From JAYXXU01 sp049301135 (GTDB lineage: Bacteria; Pseudomonadota; Gammaproteobacteria; Pseudomonadales; Moraxellaceae), in assembly GCA_049301135.1 (NCBI GenBank), contig JBAQKP010000311.1:1-16901 (forward strand): DNA of 16,901 bases, in the 5' to 3' direction. Of the stretch, positions 13,643 to 16,901 are shown piece after piece. The notes beneath the pieces are model-generated. The model was given only the letters and a program-made list of their open reading frames with translations. It had not been told where the DNA came from and made no database searches. The stretch's first letter is position 1, and each line of letters starts with the position of its first letter. A program made the position numbers and the translations under genes.

Positions 13643-14215
13643 ATGGGACACCGCCTCAGCAAAATCTATACGCGCACCGGCGATGACGGCACGACTGGCC
13701 TCGGTGATGGCCAGCGGGTCAGCAAAGACGATCTGCGGGTCGAAGCCTACGGTACCGTAGATGAAACCAATAGCGCTGTCGGCCTACTGCGCGCCCATCT
13801 CAATCATGGCTTAGACACAGCGCATGAACTAGATGATGCACTCAGTCGGATTCAGCATGAACTGTTCGATCTGGGTGGCGAGCTGTGCATTCCCAACTAT
13901 CGCATTCTACAAGCGCAATGCGTTGAACGGCTCGAACAACAGATCGACCAGATGAACGAAGCTTTGCCCATGCTGAAAAATTTTATTCTCCCCGCCGGCA
14001 CACTCGCCACTGCACAAGCGCACATGGCACGCACCATCTGCCGCCGCGCTGAACGCCACCTCACCACTTTAGCCAAGCGCGACAGTGACATTTCACCGTT
14101 AGCGTTACATTATTTAAACCGGCTATCGGACTGGTTGTTTGTCGTATCACGCACGATCGCGCGTGAACATGGCGGCTCAGAAGTATTGTGGGTGCGACAG
14201 GATCTAGTGGAATAA
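13643..14215 (+). CDS. pduO: PduO-type ATP:cob(I)alamin adenosyltransferase
   Basis: A 190-aa enzyme that transfers the adenosyl group of ATP to cob(I)alamin, giving coenzyme B12. The ATP-binding N-terminus KIYTRTGDDGTTGLGDGQRVSKDD (7-30) with VEAYGTVDETNSAVG (33-47) is diagnostic of the PduO type, unrelated to CobA and EutT. The C-terminal block RTICRRAERHL, with NRLSDWLFVVSR, forms the cobalamin side of the subunit interface. The length fits the trimeric single-domain family. The upstream ribosome site is poor. A B12-dependent enzyme is not in the window, so its client (methionine synthase needs methylcobalamin; mutase, ribonucleotide reductase or ammonia-lyase need AdoCbl) is unknown. It is followed after 18 bases by the phosphodiesterase gene. 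Confidence 0.93.
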   Translation: MGHRLSKIYTRTGDDGTTGLGDGQRVSKDDLRVEAYGTVDETNSAVGLLRAHLNHGLDTAHELDDALSRIQHELFDLGGELCIPNYRILQAQCVERLEQQIDQMNEALPMLKNFILPAGTLATAQAHMARTICRRAERHLTTLAKRDSDISPLALHYLNRLSDWLFVVSRTIAREHGGSEVLWVRQDLVE

Positions 14216-14233
14216 AGTCCACAGGAGGACAAC

Positions 14234-14962
14234 ATGCAACTGATCGGTCATCGCGGGGCGCGCCAAGAAGCGCCCGAAAACACCCTCGGCGGTTTTGCTT
14301 ATCTGGCACAGCTTGGCCTACGCGCGGTGGAGTTCGATGTGCGGCAGCTGCACGACGACACGCTGGTGGTGATCCACGATGCCGACCTGTTGCGTACCGC
14401 TGGACAAGCACGTTCAGTCTATGATTTGCGCCAGACTGATCTGGTGGGGATTGACCAGCGGCACAACTGGCCAGATTGGCAAGGTGCAGAACCACTGGCG
14501 ACTCTACCGCAGGTATTGGCGCAGCTCGACGGCTTTGGTCATATCGAAGTCGAAGTCAAAGCGGTTGATTCCGCCGCACAAGCAGAGCGCCTGATTCAGC
14601 ATCTGTTGCCGCTGCTAGACGCTTGGCCAGCCGCCTCCATTACTTCATTTGATTTGAAGATTTTACAAGCGATACAAAAACAAACTGCGCAACAAAAACG
14701 CGGCCTACTGATCGAGCTACCGCTACCGATTGATGCGATTGTGCAGACTGCTTTGGATTTGGGCTGTGGGCGAGTCGGCATCAAAGACAGCCTGTGTACC
14801 GCCGAACTGATCGACGCACTACACCAGCATGATTTGGCCTGTAGCGTTTGGACGGTAAACAGCATCGACCGTGCCAAACAACTGCAAGACTGGGGCGCGG
14901 ATGGACTGATTACCGATGTACCCAGCCAAATGCTTGCCGCCAATATCGGAACGATTGCGTAA
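14234..14962 (+). CDS. ugpQ: cytoplasmic glycerophosphodiester phosphodiesterase
   Basis: A 242-aa GDPD-family TIM barrel that hydrolyses deacylated phospholipids to glycerol 3-phosphate and an alcohol. Catalytic residues are visible: H6 and R7 in GHRGAR, E15 in APENT, E33 and D35 in VEFDV, H48 in VIHDADLLRT, and E105/E107/K109 in HIEVEVK. There is no signal peptide, so it resembles cytoplasmic UgpQ rather than periplasmic GlpQ; the symbol is by type, not proven orthology. An ideal ribosome site, AGGAGG, stands 6 bases before the ATG. It likely shares a transcript with the adenosyltransferase. Its stop is 2 bases from the end of the convergent lipoprotein gene, leaving no room for a terminator. 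Confidence 0.9.
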   Translation: MQLIGHRGARQEAPENTLGGFAYLAQLGLRAVEFDVRQLHDDTLVVIHDADLLRTAGQARSVYDLRQTDLVGIDQRHNWPDWQGAEPLATLPQVLAQLDGFGHIEVEVKAVDSAAQAERLIQHLLPLLDAWPAASITSFDLKILQAIQKQTAQQKRGLLIELPLPIDAIVQTALDLGCGRVGIKDSLCTAELIDALHQHDLACSVWTVNSIDRAKQLQDWGADGLITDVPSQMLAANIGTIA

Positions 14963-14964
14963 GC

Positions 14965-15465
14965 CTATTTGGGCTGGGTCGCCGTGGCGCGCAGCAGGAT
15001 ATTTTGATTGGCATCAATCAACACCAAGCCCGCTGCATCCAGCTTGTAGCTGACCGTCTGATCAAAGGCGTCGAGTAAATTGGCCTCTTGTACCAACGCA
15101 CCCGCGCAGTTTTGTTGGCCATTAAAGCCACGCAGCTTAATCGCCTGATTGGCCGCCAACGTGTAATCGCCCCACAGACGATTACAGCCGGTGGAGCCTT
15201 CGATTCGATTGGTTTGATTGGACAGTTGCAGCCAAGGCCGCGCCACATAAATCTGCGCCACCCGTCCCTTAATCTCGATGATTTGCCACGTGGTACTGTG
15301 CAACGGCGTGAGCTGCTGAATCGGCACGCTGGTCTGAATCGGTCGCTCTGGATGCGCCACGATGCGCGATCCTTTCGCCTGAGCAGATGATGAGGGACTA
15401 GACTGACAGCCTGTCAACAGCACAGCAGCAAAGAGCAGCGTAATCGTCAGACAATCTTTGACCAT
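14965..15465 (-). CDS. META domain lipoprotein (HslJ-like)
   Basis: A 166-aa predicted lipoprotein: the signal peptide ends LLTGC with C20 as the lipidated cysteine, then a Ser-rich linker (21-30). The META domain runs from about residue 53 to the end, with TWQIIEI, GSTGCNRLWGDYTL (91-104) and a second cysteine (C120) in GQQNCAG. META domains occur in HslJ-type heat-inducible proteins and in envelope lipoproteins of unknown role. The ATG at 15465 puts C20 at the usual distance but lacks a good ribosome site. An in-frame ATG at 15510 has GGATG 7 bases upstream and would lengthen the signal peptide's n-region by 15 residues; either is possible. It converges with the phosphodiesterase gene. Confidence 0.87.
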   Translation of the reverse strand: MVKDCLTITLLFAAVLLTGCQSSPSSSAQAKGSRIVAHPERPIQTSVPIQQLTPLHSTTWQIIEIKGRVAQIYVARPWLQLSNQTNRIEGSTGCNRLWGDYTLAANQAIKLRGFNGQQNCAGALVQEANLLDAFDQTVSYKLDAAGLVLIDANQNILLRATATQPK

Positions 15466-15567
15466 TGGTCGAGAAATTTTCCATGAAAAACTCAATGTAT
15501 TGATTAACATAACTATACATCCATAGGCAACAATCAAAAAATAACAGATGGATTGAATCAATTCATC

Positions 15568-15596
15568 TTGTCCGACTAGAGTACAACTGTATACTC
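15568..15596 (+). promoter_or_regulatory. candidate desaturase promoter with overlapping dyad
   Basis: TTGTCC (15568-15573, 4/6), a 16-base spacer and TATACT (15590-15595, 5/6). The imperfect palindrome GAGTACAACTGTATACTC (15579-15596; outer GAGTA/TACTC exact) covers the spacer and the -10, a classical repressor position. Bacterial desaturase genes are often repressed by TetR-type regulators such as DesT or FabR. The site is not shown to be theirs. Confidence 0.42.
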
Positions 15597-15604
15597 GTGT
15601 TAGC

Positions 15605-15724
15605 ATGGATCACGAAACATTGTACCTGCTTGTGCGCACCGTCATCAGACTGTATTGCCAGACTTGTACATTGATGCCTGTTTTCTTCACCATCTTCGTA
15701 CTGACGGAGTCTGTTCAGACATGA
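15605..15724 (+). CDS. possible 39-aa upstream ORF overlapping the desaturase start
   Basis: The frame from ATG 15605 runs 39 codons and stops with TGA at 15722-15724, so its end overlaps the desaturase ATG as ATGA. The peptide begins MDHETLYLLVRTVIR and is hydrophobic near its end (PVFFTIFVL). There is no ribosome site before it. However, the predicted start of transcription (about 15602) is so close that the ORF would be nearly leaderless. It may be a translated leader controlling the desaturase, or chance. I do not recognise the peptide. Confidence 0.25.
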   Translation: MDHETLYLLVRTVIRLYCQTCTLMPVFFTIFVLTESVQT

Positions 15725-16901
15725 ACCCCCCTTCATCCCGCCCGCCAATCAACTGGCCTGCGGCGATTCTGTTCTCGGCAACCACGCTCGGCTGTTTAAC
15801 CGTACTGCCTTGGTATGCCTTTAACTATGATTTTTCTACCGCTGCATGGGTCACTTTCGCCTTGTTTTTGGCGTGGAGTGGGCTGGGCATCACCGCAGGC
15901 TACCATCGCCTGTGGTCACATCGGACGTACCAAGCCAGTTGGCCAGTACGCTTTATGTTGATGTTGGGCGGCACGTTTGCCACCCAAAATAGCATTTTGA
16001 TCTGGAGCTCGGGACACCGCACCCACCACCGCCATGTCGATCATGTCGATCTTGATCCGTATTCGGCCAAGCGCGGCTTTTGGTTCTCACATATGGGCTG
16101 GATGTTGCGTCAATACGACAACTACGCCAATGAAGGCCAGCAAGACTATAAAAACGCACCCGATCTGTTAAAAGACCCGATGGTGATGTTCCAACACAAC
16201 CACTACGGTAAATTGCTAATCCTGACCAATATTGGCTTTCCGGTTGCGGTTGGTCTGTTGGTTGGTGATCTGTGGGGTGTCATCCTGTTGGCGGGGCTGC
16301 TGCGTTTGGTCGTCAGTCACCATTTCACCTTTTTTATCAACTCATTGGCGCACATGTGGGGCAAACAACCCTACACCGATGAGAACACCGCCCGCGATAA
16401 TTTCTGGTTGGCCTTGGTCACTTGGGGTGAGGGCTATCACAACTTCCACCATATTTTCCAATACGACTATCGTAACGGTGTGAAATGGTGGCAGTTTGAT
16501 CCGACCAAATGGTTGATCTTGGGTCTGTCGAAAATCGGTCTGACCTCTGACCTAAAGCGTATTCCCGACTTTACCATCAAAAAAGCCGAAGTCGCGATGA
16601 AGTTTAAACGCGCTGAACAGCATCTGGCGACCTACGGGCATAATATCCATGACGATATGCTGGCGGTGAAGCAGCGGATTGGGCAAGAGTATGAGGCGTT
16701 TACCCAAACGCTAAACGAATGGACACGGCTGAAAGAGCAGGAAATCGAGCTGAAAAAAGCTGAGTTTTCGCAACGTCTGCATGAAGTCGATGAGCGTATG
16801 AAGCATCAATTTTTGCAGGTCGAGCAAAAAATGAAAGCCCACGCCCAGCAAATGGAAATCCTGATGCAAAACCTCAAGCAAGCGGTGCGTCCGTCCACGC
16901 C
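15721..16901 (+). CDS. membrane fatty acid desaturase, delta-9 acyl-CoA type (3' end cut off)
   Basis: 393 codons are present and the frame is open at the window edge. This di-iron enzyme introduces a cis double bond into acyl chains. The three histidine boxes are HRLWSH (62-67), HRTHH (99-103) and HNFHH (240-244). Membrane segments lie at about 15-33, 40-60, 77-96 and 165-195. The blocks GHRTHHRHVD and EGYHNFHH are typical of stearoyl-CoA/acyl-lipid delta-9 desaturases. From about residue 280 a long charged, helical, coiled-coil-like tail (rich in E, K, Q) runs to the edge; similar tails occur in Pseudomonas DesA-like proteins from memory. GGAG 13-16 bases before the ATG is distant, so coupling to the upstream ORF is possible. 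AT-type regulation by unsaturated lipid status is plausible. Confidence 0.93.
   Translation, partial: MNPPSSRPPINWPAAILFSATTLGCLTVLPWYAFNYDFSTAAWVTFALFLAWSGLGITAGYHRLWSHRTYQASWPVRFMLMLGGTFATQNSILIWSSGHRTHHRHVDHVDLDPYSAKRGFWFSHMGWMLRQYDNYANEGQQDYKNAPDLLKDPMVMFQHNHYGKLLILTNIGFPVAVGLLVGDLWGVILLAGLLRLVVSHHFTFFINSLAHMWGKQPYTDENTARDNFWLALVTWGEGYHNFHHIFQYDYRNGVKWWQFDPTKWLILGLSKIGLTSDLKRIPDFTIKKAEVAMKFKRAEQHLATYGHNIHDDMLAVKQRIGQEYEAFTQTLNEWTRLKEQEIELKKAEFSQRLHEVDERMKHQFLQVEQKMKAHAQQMEILMQNLKQAVRPST

Noticed and set aside
14061..14495. 144-codon minus-strand ORF across the adenosyltransferase/phosphodiesterase junction
   Set aside because: It is antisense to two well-supported genes with catalytic motifs, and its translation has no recognisable domain.

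Overview
The window looks like ordinary, gene-dense chromosome from a gammaproteobacterium. The protein families point to Proteobacteria (RpoH with an intact RpoH box, TsaD divergent from rpsU, BepA-type M48 protease beside a TusA-family protein, unsplit ThiS/ThiG). The order tsaD<>rpsU-yqeY and rpoH followed by thi genes, plus a DesA/DesB-like desaturase, suggests a Moraxellaceae-like lineage. That placement is inference, not a measured result. Base composition is near 50-55% GC by eye. There is no rRNA, tRNA, CRISPR array, intact insertion sequence or prophage gene.

Layout. (1) 1-749, minus: an exported DUF3034-family protein cut by the window edge. (2) 978-2077, plus: a HIT-family hydrolase overlapping a DUF1275/YoaK membrane protein. 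(3) 2158-4022: tsaD (minus) diverging from rpsU-yqeY (plus), with a clear rpsU promoter and a UNCG-type hairpin directly behind the rpsU stop. (4) 4036-6018: a periplasmic M48/TPR chaperone-protease (BepA type, minus) diverging from a TusA-family sulfur carrier (plus). (5) 6253-8913: rpoH - DUF423 - thiS - unknown 131-aa protein - thiG, the last four tightly overlapped, ending at a strong bidirectional terminator. (6) 8966-10859, minus: trpF-trpB, overlapping by 17 bp, with no trpA in view. (7) 10983-13453: an NTF2-like protein, a class I DNA photolyase and an AT-richer orphan gene. (8) 13643-14962: PduO-type cobalamin adenosyltransferase and a cytoplasmic glycerophosphodiester phosphodiesterase. 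(9) 14965-15465, minus: a META-domain lipoprotein. (10) 15721 to the edge: a membrane fatty acid desaturase with a helical C-terminal tail.

How the genes fit together: most are housekeeping (tRNA t6A modification, ribosomal protein S21, heat-shock sigma factor, thiazole and tryptophan synthesis, B12 activation, DNA repair, lipid desaturation, envelope protein quality control). The parts least explained by standard annotation are: the structured rpoH leader (a two-tier stem-loop ending 5 nt before the Shine-Dalgarno, with two more dyads upstream); a 39-codon ORF whose stop overlaps the desaturase start as ATGA, behind a predicted promoter covered by an imperfect palindrome; and the uncharacterised Cys/His-rich-N-terminus protein between thiS and thiG. 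I saw no convincing multi-gene novel defence or mobile system.
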